Notes under the pieces: generated by a model
Told to the model about the DNA's origin: nothing
The model's database searches: none
Seen by the model: the letters and a program-made list of their open reading frames with translations, nothing else
In this document: positions 28,293 through 37,950 of the stretch, piece after piece
Numbering within the stretch: the stretch's first letter is position 1
How the letters are laid out: each line of letters begins with the position of its first letter
NCBI RefSeq assembly: GCF_000346485.2
Contig: NZ_KQ976354.1
Coordinates: 4,417,936-4,481,935, forward strand
Source of the DNA: Scytonema hofmannii PCC 7110
Lineage (GTDB): Bacteria; Cyanobacteriota; Cyanobacteriia; Cyanobacteriales; Nostocaceae
Direction: 5' to 3'
Length of the DNA: 64,000 nucleotides
Translations under genes and position numbers: made by a program

Positions 28293-28748
28293 TCAGTCCC
28301 AATCAGGAATATCTTTACTATCTCCACCAATACCAATTCCCGTGTTGAAGATCTCAGCATTGGTAATGTTAAGGTCATTCATTGATGCTCCATGGACATT
28401 GGAGTCGTAAATTTTAGCTTCTGCAAAATTGACTCTATCAAGATTAGCTTTTTTGAAATTTACGTTTGTTGCAAAAGCTGAGGATAGGTTGGCACCTGCC
28501 AAGTTCGCACTACTTAAGTCCGCACCTTCAAGATTTGCATCCGTTAAATTAGCTCCAGTAAGATTTGCATCTCTCAAATCAGCCCCAATCAAGTGAGCGC
28601 CACTTAAATTGGCATTAGATAAATCACAACCACTACACTCTCTGGTTTCTAATAGCTTTTGCACGTGCTGGGGATTCGCAGCCTTAACTGAACTAGCTAA
28701 CATCAGGGGTGTTGCGATCGCAAGAACAGCGAGAAGCTTGGTTTTCAT
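28293..28748 (-). CDS. Exported pentapeptide-repeat protein
   Basis: The 151-residue product has a signal peptide (1-23, cleavage after VKA). A short mature N-terminus contains the CSGC pair (38-41). About 14 pentapeptide units A(D/N)LxX follow from 42 to about 112 (LSNANLSGAHLIGADLRDAN and so on), which should fold as a right-handed quadrilateral beta-helix. The C-terminal tail IGIGGDSKDIPDWD is acidic. The role is unknown; periplasmic or lumenal location is inferred from the signal peptide. Confidence 0.9.
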   Translation of the reverse strand: MKTKLLAVLAIATPLMLASSVKAANPQHVQKLLETRECSGCDLSNANLSGAHLIGADLRDANLTGANLTDANLEGADLSSANLAGANLSSAFATNVNFKKANLDRVNFAEAKIYDSNVHGASMNDLNITNAEIFNTGIGIGGDSKDIPDWD

Positions 28749-29312
28749 ATATTTTCCCCCTTCTTATTACGAGTCACTTCCGTTTTTCTCCTCACAAATC
28801 TATTATCTTTTAAAAACTGCTTCTAGTGGTAGATTGACGCCACAAATAAAGTGTGATTTAGATCAGTCTTACGTTTAACTGGTCACTGTTTTCCCATCTC
28901 TGATAAAAATCATAACAGCCACAGTTAGTGATGAAGTCTGCCTTGGGTCATTAGTAATGTTCTGTTCTAAGACGTAAATTTTGCTTTCTCGCAATACTTT
29001 TTCCTATAACTTAGGTGTAGTTAGTGGTTGACAGAACTACTAACAGTCCTCACAGCTTAACAGCGAGCGTCAACCAGTGACTGGTGTAGAGTGACACTTA
29101 CAAGTTCGTCCTTTATTAGCAGTGGTTGTAATTAACTACAAATCAACCTTGCTCTTTTCCAGAACTCCACTTAGAGTGCCAATCAAGGTGTTTTGTTCTA
29201 AAGTTAAAAGTCATAGAAGTAGATAGCAATTGATTCACCTAGCGACTGATGAGATTTGAGCCTGGTCGGATTTACTTGAGTAGTAGGGTCTTCAGTTTAA
29301 GGAGTAAGAACA
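28749..29312. other. Intergenic region between divergent genes
   Basis: About 560 bases serving as the 5' region of both the pentapeptide gene and the SDR gene. It contains one short CTGGTCACTG word near 28879 and no recognisable gene or RNA. Confidence 0.6.
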
Positions 29313-30227
29313 ATGCAACTCAAGTCGATAAATCAGCAAGTTGTTGTTATAGTCGGGGCTTCAAGCGGGATCGGTCGCATTGCAGCTCTTCAATTTGCGA
29401 GTAGAGGAGCAAAGGTGGTGGTTGCTGCTCGCAGCCAACTAGGGCTAAATTCTTTGGTGGAAGAAATCCAGAATATGGGTGGTGACGCAACAGCCGTTGT
29501 TGCTGATGTCACAATATTTGATGAAGTGAAAGCGATCGCAGACAAAGCGATTGAAGTTTACGGGCGACTTGATACGTGGGTACACAACGCTGCTGTAGAA
29601 CTCTACGCTGCTTTTGAGGTCACAACACCTTTAGAATTTAAACAAATTATTGATGTTAATTTAATGGGGCAAGTACATGGTGCGATGGCAGCATTGCCTC
29701 ATATTAAAAGCGAAGGACGTGGAGCTTTAATTCATGTTACCTCTGTAGAAGCGAAGCGCAGTCTGCCTTTGCAAACTGCTTATGCAGCATCAAAACACGG
29801 TGTTAATGGATTTTTAGAAGCTTTGCGAGTCGAATTAATGCATCAAAAGCTTCCCATCAGTGTTACTGAAATTATGCCTGCTGGCATCAACACGCCTTTG
29901 TTTGATAAAGCACGCACTAAGTTAGGTGTTAAGCCAATGCCAACACCTCCAATATATCAACCTAGCCTTGTTGCTAAAGCAATTGTTGAAGCTGCAGAAC
30001 ATCCCAAACGCGAGGTTGTTGTTGGGGGTGCTGGTAAGATGATCCTTTTAGCTCAGCGAGTTTCGCCCAGTTTGGTAGATGCTTACATGGTGCGTAATGG
30101 CTTTGACTCGCAGTATACAAAAGAACCCAAGTCAGAAAATGCTCCTGACAATCTTTTTGAGCCAATATTAGGTCATGACAAAATTGAAGGTGACTTTAGC
30201 GATCGAGCGAAGTCGTCTAGTTTTTAA
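29313..30227 (+). CDS. Short-chain dehydrogenase/reductase
   Basis: NAD(P)-dependent oxidoreductase of 304 residues, substrate unknown. The Rossmann motif GASSGIG lies at 15-21, HNAA at about 92-95, the catalytic Ser in HVTSVEA and YAASK (Tyr/Lys) at about 159-163. VAARS after strand 2 suggests NADP preference, by analogy. A C-terminal extension of about 60 residues goes beyond the usual SDR core. AAGGAG is 8 bases before the ATG. It is followed by the DUF421 gene on the same strand after 140 bases. Confidence 0.92.
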   Translation: MQLKSINQQVVVIVGASSGIGRIAALQFASRGAKVVVAARSQLGLNSLVEEIQNMGGDATAVVADVTIFDEVKAIADKAIEVYGRLDTWVHNAAVELYAAFEVTTPLEFKQIIDVNLMGQVHGAMAALPHIKSEGRGALIHVTSVEAKRSLPLQTAYAASKHGVNGFLEALRVELMHQKLPISVTEIMPAGINTPLFDKARTKLGVKPMPTPPIYQPSLVAKAIVEAAEHPKREVVVGGAGKMILLAQRVSPSLVDAYMVRNGFDSQYTKEPKSENAPDNLFEPILGHDKIEGDFSDRAKSSSF

Positions 30228-30367
30228 AAGACTTTAAAGAAGTACGACACAACATATGATGGCTTTCTCATTGGTTAACTCATTAGGAAGCCATCTGGTT
30301 TTAATTTTTAAATTTAAAAAAAAATCTTTATTACGGGTATATATGTATAATTTATACCACTGGTCTT

Positions 30368-30928
30368 ATGACAAAAAGCGAAACAATAATGTATAAGTTA
30401 TTTTTCCAGATAAATTGGCAAGAAGTTTTTGTTCCTAGCGTCTCTATCTTTGAACTCATTCTGCGGGGAACACTCGTGTACCTAGCACTGTTTTCAGTTT
30501 TACGTGTTATGCCCAGCCGACAAGCAGGAACGCTGGGAATTGCCGATCTACTTGTGGTTGTGCTGTTTGCTGAAGCTGCTCAAAACGCTATGGCAAGCCA
30601 TTATTCATCAATTACTGAAGGAGGAATTCTGGTAGGAACAGTTATTTTCTGGAGTTACTTTTTGAACTGGTTAGGGTATAAATGTCCACCATTTCAACGC
30701 TTTTTAAATCCTCCTCCGCTACTGCTAGTTAAGTATGGTAAATTGATCGAGCGCAATATGCAACGAGAACTAATTACAAAAGATGAATTGATGAGCCAGT
30801 TACGTCAGCAAGGAGTGGAACTACTTTCTGATGTAAAAAGAGCATATATAGAGGCGGATGGAGGTATTAGTGTGATTCCCTATGAGCCTTCAAAAAAAGT
30901 GACCAGTACAGTGAGCCGTGACCAGTGA
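30368..30928 (+). CDS. DUF421 (YetF-like) membrane protein, C-terminus written in repeat
   Basis: The 186-residue product has about three N-terminal membrane helices (LILRGTLVYLALFSVLRV, IADLLVVVLFAEAA, GGILVGTVIFWSYFLNWL). The cytoplasmic DUF421 domain (about 105-175) contains PPLLLVKYGKLI and VKRAYIEADGGISVIPY. YetF-type proteins are sensory or spore-linked in Bacillus, with unknown role here. The final residues TSTVSRDQ and the stop are encoded by degenerate CCAGTGA repeat sequence (30900-30930), so the original stop has probably been replaced. Confidence 0.88.
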   Translation: MTKSETIMYKLFFQINWQEVFVPSVSIFELILRGTLVYLALFSVLRVMPSRQAGTLGIADLLVVVLFAEAAQNAMASHYSSITEGGILVGTVIFWSYFLNWLGYKCPPFQRFLNPPPLLLVKYGKLIERNMQRELITKDELMSQLRQQGVELLSDVKRAYIEADGGISVIPYEPSKKVTSTVSRDQ

Positions 30929-30949
30929 CCAATGAAATTATCTTGGTTA

Positions 30950-31789
30950 TTAGGTGTGAAATATGACAGTAACCATAGGCAGAAATGCTAGGAGGAAGCT
31001 TTTCCAAAACCGCAAGTTTGATTTTGGGATGGGCTGTGGTTCTTCTAGCAAGGCTTCTATTCTCTGTTCCAAACGATCTGCGCTACTCGAACCCAAAGCC
31101 GCACAGCAAATTTCTGATGATATAGGTGGGGTACTAGCCACTAATAATAGCGATTCTGCTAGCAGTAGCGGGTCTACTCTTGATGCAGCGTATATGTCAG
31201 CGCGAAGTTCGCGCAATGTCAACAATTCTTGCCATAAAGCTTCTGTGTTAGGCAACCAAGCAGTGCAAAAACGCGCCCATCCCAACCAAAAAAACCAAAA
31301 TGTATCTCGGTAGTGGAAATGTCCTTGCTCGTGAGCAAAGACTGTTTCTAATTGCTCTGGGGTAAGAGTTTGCAGCAGCCCTTCACTTAGAACGAGTTCC
31401 GGTTGCCAAAATCCGATTTGACCGGCAAATAATGCTCTTGTATTGAGAACTCTAACTTGCCGACCTGCAATATTAACTGGAAAACAATTGCGGGTAGATT
31501 TAATAGACCGCCACCCTTCTAATGCTAGTTTGACGCATGAAATGGCAATAAAAGCAAGAACAATTAATGCTAAAACATAGCCAAAACAACCCGTCTGCAA
31601 GCCGCCCATTTTGCCTTGGGGTCCCATGCACAGCAAAGCAATGTCTGTCATAAAAATGAGCAATGGGGGAAAGAGAAATAAAAAGAGTATTTTTTGCCAT
31701 TGCTCATTCCAGTTACCGTGAATTCTTGTCGATTTAGACCTCATCCAATAAGCAACTGTTAAAGCAGCTACAATCATGAAAATATGCAT
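30950..31789 (-). CDS. M56/M48-type membrane metallopeptidase (BlaR1-like)
   Basis: The 279-residue membrane protein has helices at the N-terminus and around 35-52, 68-88 and 263-278. A cytoplasmic zinc-protease domain carries HEQGH at 153-157, and a downstream ELRAD Glu is the likely third ligand. The family includes BlaR1/MecR1 sensors that inactivate a BlaI repressor. There is no penicillin-binding sensor domain, so the signal is unknown. Its start overlaps the BlaI stop by one base (TAATG), a translationally coupled pair. Confidence 0.88.
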   Translation of the reverse strand: MHIFMIVAALTVAYWMRSKSTRIHGNWNEQWQKILFLFLFPPLLIFMTDIALLCMGPQGKMGGLQTGCFGYVLALIVLAFIAISCVKLALEGWRSIKSTRNCFPVNIAGRQVRVLNTRALFAGQIGFWQPELVLSEGLLQTLTPEQLETVFAHEQGHFHYRDTFWFFWLGWARFCTAWLPNTEALWQELLTLRELRADIYAASRVDPLLLAESLLLVASTPPISSEICCAALGSSSADRLEQRIEALLEEPQPIPKSNLRFWKSFLLAFLPMVTVIFHT

Positions 31790-32208
31790 TATTTCTCCTC
31801 CCTGGCTTGGCGTGCAGCTTGAATGCGTTTTGCGATCGCTTGTATTTGTTCGGTAGCAGCTTCATCAAGACTATCAGCAAAAGCAGCAACTACATCAGGG
31901 TTACCTACCGCTAAAAATCGTCGTAGCTGCTCGTGTGCTCGAATCATCTCTGCTTGGTGCTGTGTGACTAATGGTCGCCAATAAAACGCTCGCCCTTTTT
32001 TGTCGCAGGCTAGCCAACCTTTGTCTGTGAGGCGACGCAACACGGTGGTCACCGACGTGTATGCTAACTCTCGATTGGGATCGGCTAAGATGCGATCGTG
32101 TACATCCTTAACTGTAGCCGAACTGAGTTCCCAAATAATACTCAAAATCTCTGCTTCTAAGGGACCTAAGGACAGTTGTTTGGGGCGGTAGTTTGGTAAT
32201 GGTGCCAT
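31789..32208 (-). CDS. BlaI/MecI-family transcriptional repressor
   Basis: The 139-residue winged-helix repressor has an N-terminal HTH (about 13-80) with LGPLEAEILSIIWELSSATVKDV, then TSVTTVLRRLTDKGWL, the diagnostic BlaI recognition segment, and KKGRAFYWRPL in the wing. The C-terminal helices serve dimerisation. It is expected to repress this operon until cleaved by the following protease. The promoter region contains a low-complexity AGTAGGGAGTGGGG run, and I could not pick out a confident operator. Confidence 0.92.
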   Translation of the reverse strand: MAPLPNYRPKQLSLGPLEAEILSIIWELSSATVKDVHDRILADPNRELAYTSVTTVLRRLTDKGWLACDKKGRAFYWRPLVTQHQAEMIRAHEQLRRFLAVGNPDVVAAFADSLDEAATEQIQAIAKRIQAARQAREEK

Positions 32209-32449
32209 TTTTACTAGGGAGTAGGGAGTAGGGAGTGGGGAATAGGGGACAAGACAATTTTCACACCCTCGTTTCTTTCTTTAGAGTACACCTATCTTTC
32301 AATTGATAAGATTTTCCTGCGATCGCAATAGGAATTTCCAATGGATACTTCCTTAGATTTACCTTCATTATTAATTATGGTAGGTGCATACACTAGTTAG
32401 AATGTTGGTCATGAGTATAAATCATTATTAAATCAGGTGTAACCAATCC

Positions 32450-33184
32450 GTGAAGCTATACATTTACCATACTCCAGAGTCAACTCCAGTACATGAAGTA
32501 CCAGAATGCGCGATCGCAGTTGACGTGCTGCGAGCCACGACTACGATAGCGACAGTCTTGTCTGCTGGAGGCGAAGCCGTCGAAGCTTTCAGCGATTTGG
32601 ATAAACTGATGATTGAGAGTGAAAAATGGTCTCCTGAAAAACGCTTGCGAGCAGGAGAAAGGGGTGGTGCAAAAGTCCCTGGCTTTGATTTGGGTAACTC
32701 TCCTCTTGATTGTACGCCGGAATTAGTACAAGGACGGCGTTTGTTCATTAGTACCACTAACGGCACTCGGACATTACAAAGAATAGAAAACGCTAAAACT
32801 GTACTAACGGCTGCTTTTATTAACCGCGCTGCAGTCGTGCAATACCTTGTAGAAAAACAACCAGAAACAGTTTGGATCGTGGGATCGGGTTGGGAAGGCA
32901 GTTTTTCTTTGGAAGACACAGCTTGTGCGGGTGCAATTGCCCACAGTGTTTTACAACACACAAAGTTGTCACCTGATGAAGTTGCTGGGAATGATGAAGT
33001 GATTAGTGCGATCGCTCTCTATTCCCAATGGCAAGATAACTTACTTGGGCTATTTCATCACGCCAGTCATGGCAAACGCCTGTTACGCCTTGAGTGTCAT
33101 GAAGACCTGAAATATTGCTCTCAAGAGGATATTCTAGATGTTTTGCCCATGCAAGAAAAACCTGGCGTGTTAAAAAGCTATTAA
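32450..33184 (+). CDS. comB: 2-phosphosulfolactate phosphatase
   Basis: ComB-family Mg-dependent phosphatase of 244 residues. Typical signatures are visible: [22 protein letters not shown] at 21-42, [24 protein letters not shown] and [19 protein letters not shown]. In methanogens it acts in coenzyme M synthesis. Cyanobacteria lack that pathway, so the physiological substrate is uncertain even though the active-site motifs are kept. The start is GTG at 32450. It is divergent from the BlaI operon. Confidence 0.92.
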   Translation: MKLYIYHTPESTPVHEVPECAIAVDVLRATTTIATVLSAGGEAVEAFSDLDKLMIESEKWSPEKRLRAGERGGAKVPGFDLGNSPLDCTPELVQGRRLFISTTNGTRTLQRIENAKTVLTAAFINRAAVVQYLVEKQPETVWIVGSGWEGSFSLEDTACAGAIAHSVLQHTKLSPDEVAGNDEVISAIALYSQWQDNLLGLFHHASHGKRLLRLECHEDLKYCSQEDILDVLPMQEKPGVLKSY

Positions 33185-33535
33185 GCATAAAGGATGAAGG
33201 ATAAGGTAGAAAGACATTTATCCTTCATCCTTTGCTCTAAGAAGTCATTTATTAAAGTCAATCTTAAATTGCCAAACATAATACATTACGTAGGTTGGGT
33301 TGAGGAACGAAACCCAACATTGAATCGAATTGTTAGGTTTCGTTGCTGATACCAAATTTTAATCACCCCTCTTAGCCCTAGTGATTAGAAATCACGGCTA
33401 TACAAACGAAGTCCGCCTGCGCGGACTAAAATTCTAGACGGGGTATAAGACACAGATTTAGTATAAGTTCAACTGCGATATACACAAATCCTCTTCAAAT
33501 CTTTGATAAGCACAAAACTTGTGACTTCATCACCT
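33185..33535. other. Repeat-bearing intergenic region
   Basis: Contains a GGGTTGAGGAACGAAACCCAAC inverted word near 33297-33318. Also holds one copy (33381-33428) of a dispersed repeat, GATTAGAAATCACGGCTATAC plus a GTCCGCCTGCGCGGAC hairpin, whose partner is at 52992-53043. No gene was seen. Confidence 0.65.
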
Positions 33536-33936
33536 TCATACTTTTACTTTATGAGAGTGGTAATTAAAGTTATCCTCCATCGATAATTGACTCTTGTTCC
33601 GATTCTGAAATTTTTCCCACAAGTCAAACAGCCGATCTAAAGCATCTCTCTCATGTGCAGTAAAGAGGTTTTGCCAAGCCACAGTAGTAATCTTTTTTGT
33701 CCATAAGATTAGCTAAATAATATCCTTCTTTGCCGCCATTGATTTTGAAAAACTCTTTTGCTACTTTTGTCATAGAGGTTCCAAAACCGACAAATGTATC
33801 CGGGAATTGAAAATCGTGGCAAATTAAAAGGATTGTAAAATGTCTCTCCATGTATAAAAGCCCACTGAGTTCCTTGACGTAAAGCCACCTGGTAGTAAAC
33901 AGGCATCACAACAGAAGTTTTAGAATCTGCTAACAT
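33536..33936 (-). pseudogene. Conserved small protein gene broken by two frameshifts
   Basis: Three reading frames continue one another. The first begins MLADSKTSVVMPVYYQ and reaches HGETFYNPFN (33936 to about 33828). The second continues ICHDFQFPDTFVGFGTSMTKV to DYYCGLAK (to about 33670). The third continues NLFTAHERDALDRLFDLWEK to the stop at 33536. The joined product would be about 130 residues, with the feel of a cyanobacterial hypothetical protein I have no name for. Either the gene is decaying or the assembly has two small errors; the protein-like quality of all three parts makes recent breakage likely. Confidence 0.7.
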
Positions 33937-34071
33937 AAAATTATGATCTCTTACTCAAATCAAGAAACAGCCCCTAGCTGCAACCAGGGACTGTTTTTCA
34001 ACTGGACTTAGTTATCTTGGTTGTTAGACTCGGGTAGATCTAGCCTATATTAAGGAATAACCCCCTACTCC

Positions 34072-35391
34072 CTACTCCCCACTCCCTACTCCCTTTTTCA
34101 AGCTAGATGAGATGGTATTCAAGCTATCAGCTAGCTGACCGAATAATAAACTAATACCCCCACAACCCATAGCAACAATCATGATGGTTAATTCTCCATT
34201 TCCCCAAAAAACGGCATTGGGTTGGTAGAGGATAACACTTAGAGTTATGAGGGCTGATAGACTTCCTAGTGCTAAAGACAGCCTGACACTAAAATCTGAA
34301 AAAGTGTAAAATTTTACGTGATTTAGTAAATACGCAATCCACGGAACCCAGACGGCAGAAAGATAAGCGGTGTAAAACAAAAGAATTAAACCAATAATTT
34401 CTCCGCCCTTAAGAGCGATCGCTAGCGCAAACAGAGCATTTATAGCTCCAATTAAGACATTATTTCCTTGAAATTTAGGCACAATTTGCAAGTCCAACAT
34501 AGTTTTTGTTTGTACCCGCAGGACGCTACTGCCTAAACCCAAAGATGGAACAGCTAAAACTCCAATTAAGAAGATTCCTAGAGGTTGATTTGTTCCATGC
34601 CCAACCCAAGACAAAATGTAGGGAACAACTTCTTTGGTATCTAAATTTGCAGGTAAAATTCTGGCATTTTGAGCGGCAATAACTACAGCAGAAGGAAGAA
34701 AGGCTAGGGCAATTATTGATACGCCAGCGACGAGACAGCCAAGATAAACAGTACGTACATCTCTAGCTTGAACCATATATTGGTGACATTTCATATCAAT
34801 CAATACCAGCAATGTTGTGGAGACGGAAACACCAATAGCTTCAGCCAAACTAATTTGATGCAGGGAGGAAATAAATTCCAGAGGGGCTTGCACGTAGTTT
34901 GTTAAGCCATTCAATACCCACAATCCGTAAACCAGCCCCAAGATATTAAGTAAGAGCAATCCTCGAAACAGCCAACTTGCTTTCTCAACGGCTAGTAACG
35001 AGACAACCCAAAATAACAACGTCACTGTTAGCATGGTGGGCAATTTGGGTATTCCCATCACAGCAAGAATGGAAGCAGCCGCAATAATTTGGACAGCACC
35101 AATACCAATAAATGACATCCACGACATCAAGCCAACGCCAATCTTTACCAAATTTCCATAACGATTTCCCAGTAAAGTCCAAATTTGCTCAATCTGTGTC
35201 CAGTAAAATTTTGCGATCGCTAAGCTAGCAATAACTCCGAATCCAACAGAAACTGCATACAAACTGCCCATCACCCCTGAAGACATAGCTTTTTCAGCAG
35301 TTCCTAGAAGAAACCCCAATCCGTAATGGGCAGATACCAGTAATGTTGCTAAAGAGAAAATACTTAGTTTTCGATTTTCAGAGACGTTCAT
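34072..35391 (-). CDS. Multi-pass transporter, sodium:solute-symporter-like
   Basis: The 439-residue integral membrane protein has about 12 hydrophobic segments. It starts with SLATLLVSAHYGLGFLLGTAEK, a broken first helix with GLG as in the LeuT-fold/SSS superfamily. Substrate unknown. The C-terminal tail KKGVGSGE is encoded by the low-complexity ACTCCCCACTCCC repeat that follows, suggesting that the native end was altered. It lies 15 bases downstream of the flavoprotein gene on the same strand, so they form a likely operon. Confidence 0.8.
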   Translation of the reverse strand: MNVSENRKLSIFSLATLLVSAHYGLGFLLGTAEKAMSSGVMGSLYAVSVGFGVIASLAIAKFYWTQIEQIWTLLGNRYGNLVKIGVGLMSWMSFIGIGAVQIIAAASILAVMGIPKLPTMLTVTLLFWVVSLLAVEKASWLFRGLLLLNILGLVYGLWVLNGLTNYVQAPLEFISSLHQISLAEAIGVSVSTTLLVLIDMKCHQYMVQARDVRTVYLGCLVAGVSIIALAFLPSAVVIAAQNARILPANLDTKEVVPYILSWVGHGTNQPLGIFLIGVLAVPSLGLGSSVLRVQTKTMLDLQIVPKFQGNNVLIGAINALFALAIALKGGEIIGLILLFYTAYLSAVWVPWIAYLLNHVKFYTFSDFSVRLSLALGSLSALITLSVILYQPNAVFWGNGELTIMIVAMGCGGISLLFGQLADSLNTISSSLKKGVGSGE

Positions 35392-35406
35392 TAATATCCC
35401 GACAGA

Positions 35407-36651
35407 TTATTCAGCATCTACAACAGACGATATTGCTTGACCTGCTAAATACCCGGTTGTCCAAGCACTTTGAAAATTAAATCCACCAGTGATACCATCT
35501 ATATCTAAGATTTCTCCCGCAAAATAAAGTCCTGGAACTAATCTACTTTCCATTGTTTTAAAATTAACTTCCTTAAGGTTAACACCACCACAAGTGACAA
35601 ATTCTTCTTTAAAAACTCCTTTACCATCAATAAAAAATTGCCCTTGAGTCAGTTCTTGGACTAATAAATTTAGTGTTTTACTAGGAAGTTCTGCCCAACG
35701 GCTCTCAGGAGCAATCCCGATACGAGAAATTATATACTGCCAAAGCCGATGAGGTAAATCCACACCCCGATGCAAGGACATCGCCCGCTTTCCCCATTCA
35801 TTTTTCACCGCTAAAATTTTTTGTCGTACTTCTTCTGCCTTAAAATGGGGTAACCAATTGATATGTAGAGTGGCTTTATAGTTGTTAGAGTGTAACGTTC
35901 TTGCACCCCAAGCAGAAAGTTTTAGGACAGCAGGACCACTTAAACCCCAATGAGTGATTAATAATGGTCCCACTTGTTCTATGCGAGGCTTGTCTGGTAC
36001 AGTTAAAGTTAAACGCACAGACTCAACGCTAACACCAGCCAATTCTCTGAAGTTTTCGTCGCGGATATTGAAGGTAAATAAAGAAGGAACTGGTGATTCA
36101 ACAGTGTGTCCCAAATATGAAGCCAATCTATAACCTACTGGGTTGCTTCCTGTTGCTAGTAACAAGCGATCGCACTCCAAAATCTCTTCTGACTTGAGGG
36201 TAACTATAAAGCGATCGCCAGTTGCATTGACAGAAACAACCGCTAATCCGATACGCAGTTCTACACCAGCTGCTTTTGCCGTTTTCATCAAACAATGGGC
36301 GATCGTTTCCGAACTATCAGTGATGGGAAACATCCTACCATCAGCTTCAGTTTTTAGAGGAACTCCTCGATTGGCAAACCAAGCCACTGTATCCTTAGCT
36401 TGAAAGCGGGTAAAAGCACCTAATAAAGCTTTTCCGCCTCTCGGATAATTTTGGACTAACCCCGATGGTTCAAAACAGGCGTGTGTGACGTTGCAGCGTC
36501 CACCACCAGAGATCAAAACTTTATTTAAAGGGTGACGACTGGCTTCCAGTAAAGTCACTTGAGCTTTTGGATTTGCTTGGGCTGCTGCGATCGCACCAAA
36601 GAAGCCAGCCGCACCACCACCTATAACTACTACCTTAAGAGGTTTCACCAT
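35407..36651 (-). CDS. HI0933/YhiN-family flavoprotein oxidoreductase
   Basis: FAD-binding protein of 414 residues. The N-terminal dinucleotide motif VVIGGGAAGFFGAI is followed by the family signature SGGGRCNVTH, LLLATGSNP and THWGLSGPAVLKLS. The closing FAD motif reads VPGLYFAGEILDIDGITGGFNFQSAWTTG. Reactions of this family are poorly known; a bile-acid reductase, BaiN, is one member. The ATG at 36651 replaces a TTG one codon earlier. Confidence 0.92.
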   Translation of the reverse strand: MVKPLKVVVIGGGAAGFFGAIAAAQANPKAQVTLLEASRHPLNKVLISGGGRCNVTHACFEPSGLVQNYPRGGKALLGAFTRFQAKDTVAWFANRGVPLKTEADGRMFPITDSSETIAHCLMKTAKAAGVELRIGLAVVSVNATGDRFIVTLKSEEILECDRLLLATGSNPVGYRLASYLGHTVESPVPSLFTFNIRDENFRELAGVSVESVRLTLTVPDKPRIEQVGPLLITHWGLSGPAVLKLSAWGARTLHSNNYKATLHINWLPHFKAEEVRQKILAVKNEWGKRAMSLHRGVDLPHRLWQYIISRIGIAPESRWAELPSKTLNLLVQELTQGQFFIDGKGVFKEEFVTCGGVNLKEVNFKTMESRLVPGLYFAGEILDIDGITGGFNFQSAWTTGYLAGQAISSVVDAE

Positions 36652-36742
36652 CAAACACTTAATAAGTATACAAATTATACCAAATTAAAAAAACACAATT
36701 CGACAGATAGTTGGTTTAAATTAAGTCTAGACATGACTTTTT

Positions 36743-36777
36743 CAATCCAAAATCTAAAATCCAAAATCCAAAATCGT
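36743..36777. repeat. CCAAAATC-type tandem repeat
   Basis: Five words of CCAAAATC/CTAAAATC between the flavoprotein gene and the end of the PIN-KTSC gene. Same unit as at 7807 and inside nifJ. Confidence 0.9.
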
Positions 36778-36778
36778 A

Positions 36779-37876
36779 TTAAATAAGCCGATGGCAAGGA
36801 AAAACATCTCTTATATTAGCGTTGAAATACTTACCATGTGATGAAGCATTCATTAAAGCAGCATAGATTGTGGCGGGAACCCCTTGATACTGATAGACTT
36901 CCCCTTTTTGAAATTCTATTTCCAAAATTTGATTCACCGAATCATACCCTATGCTACGCAGACAATGTGATTCCACTGTCACTCGCTTGTTGACAGCGTT
37001 CTGAAATATAACCTCTCGCACTTCTTGAACTGCTTCTGGTTGAATCGGTAATTCAAGAAACTTTTCTGCGTAGTCTAGGAATTGGTCGCTGTGGTAGATA
37101 TAGAATTGAAATTCTTCTATTCCTACCTCAGATATAATTTCTTGGATAAGTTCTGGTCTTGGCTCAAGAGATTCCCCATCATACTTTAACCACCAATCTT
37201 CTTTATTATCATCAGTTATAAAAATAAGGGGTTTCTGCTGAATTTTTGCATAGTCAATGAGTTGAAACCAAAGAATAACATCTCCATAGTTTCTTGGAAT
37301 AGGTTTATTTGCATCTTTATACCCCGGTGGTTTCTGATAGCTAAATCGTTTTTCAGCTTTTTGATAAAGATTTTCTAATTCTTCTTCAGAGTAAGGTTTT
37401 CCTACTTTATCTTCAAATAAATTAGACAATACCTCTCGAAGTTCATCCTGTTCTAGATAATTGGGATGTTGCTTCCTTGCTTCATAAAGCTGAAAAATGA
37501 TTTTTTCTGTGACAATTTCCAGATTTTCTATAATTTCCTGAGGTTTGATAAAAGGGTGCTTGCGGTAATCGTGAGCAAATTCGCTTCTAATTTCTTGAAG
37601 TTTTTTGATTAAAATATTTTCGATATCTTCATAAGCTTTCAAAAATTTTGATATAACATATATCCGATTTTTTTGATATTCATATGCCACTTGATGCGTT
37701 AGCCAAATTCTTTCTTGAAATCGATGGAGAATATCAAAAAATCTCTTTCGTGTTTCTGGTGTATAACAATAGATATGTAATAAAACATTTGCATCAAAAG
37801 AAAAGATACAATTTTTCCAAATTTCAGCTAATTCTTCAGATGTTGGCTTATAGTAACCACGAAATAAATTTCGCAT
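36779..37876 (-). CDS. PIN-like nuclease fused to a KTSC domain
   Basis: The 365-residue protein starts with a PIN-like domain of the DUF4935 type. Asp28 sits in FSFDANVLLHIY, Glu66 in YEYQKNR, and Asp199 in YGDVILW. The run TDDNKEDWW (221-229) completes an acidic metal site. A helical insert lies at about 75-190. A KTSC domain follows at about 300-365 (VESHCLRSIGYDSV, GEVYQYQGVPATIYAAL, SSHGKYFNANI). KTSC domains are found in phage and defence proteins and in nucleic-acid binding contexts. Probable ribonuclease, possibly an anti-phage or toxin effector; this role is inference. It is a single gene with no obvious antitoxin. Confidence 0.82.
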   Translation of the reverse strand: MRNLFRGYYKPTSEELAEIWKNCIFSFDANVLLHIYCYTPETRKRFFDILHRFQERIWLTHQVAYEYQKNRIYVISKFLKAYEDIENILIKKLQEIRSEFAHDYRKHPFIKPQEIIENLEIVTEKIIFQLYEARKQHPNYLEQDELREVLSNLFEDKVGKPYSEEELENLYQKAEKRFSYQKPPGYKDANKPIPRNYGDVILWFQLIDYAKIQQKPLIFITDDNKEDWWLKYDGESLEPRPELIQEIISEVGIEEFQFYIYHSDQFLDYAEKFLELPIQPEAVQEVREVIFQNAVNKRVTVESHCLRSIGYDSVNQILEIEFQKGEVYQYQGVPATIYAALMNASSHGKYFNANIRDVFPCHRLI

Positions 37877-37950
37877 ATCTAGTTTTGACGTTTTTACTAG
37901 CAGGATTTGGCGTTGAAATTATTCTGGTCGCGAAAAGTGCAACCTTTCTC

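Noticed and set aside
32464..32961. 165-codon minus-strand frame over comB
   Set aside because: Antisense shadow of a gene with clear family motifs; the product is Ser/Ala/Thr-rich without any recognisable pattern.
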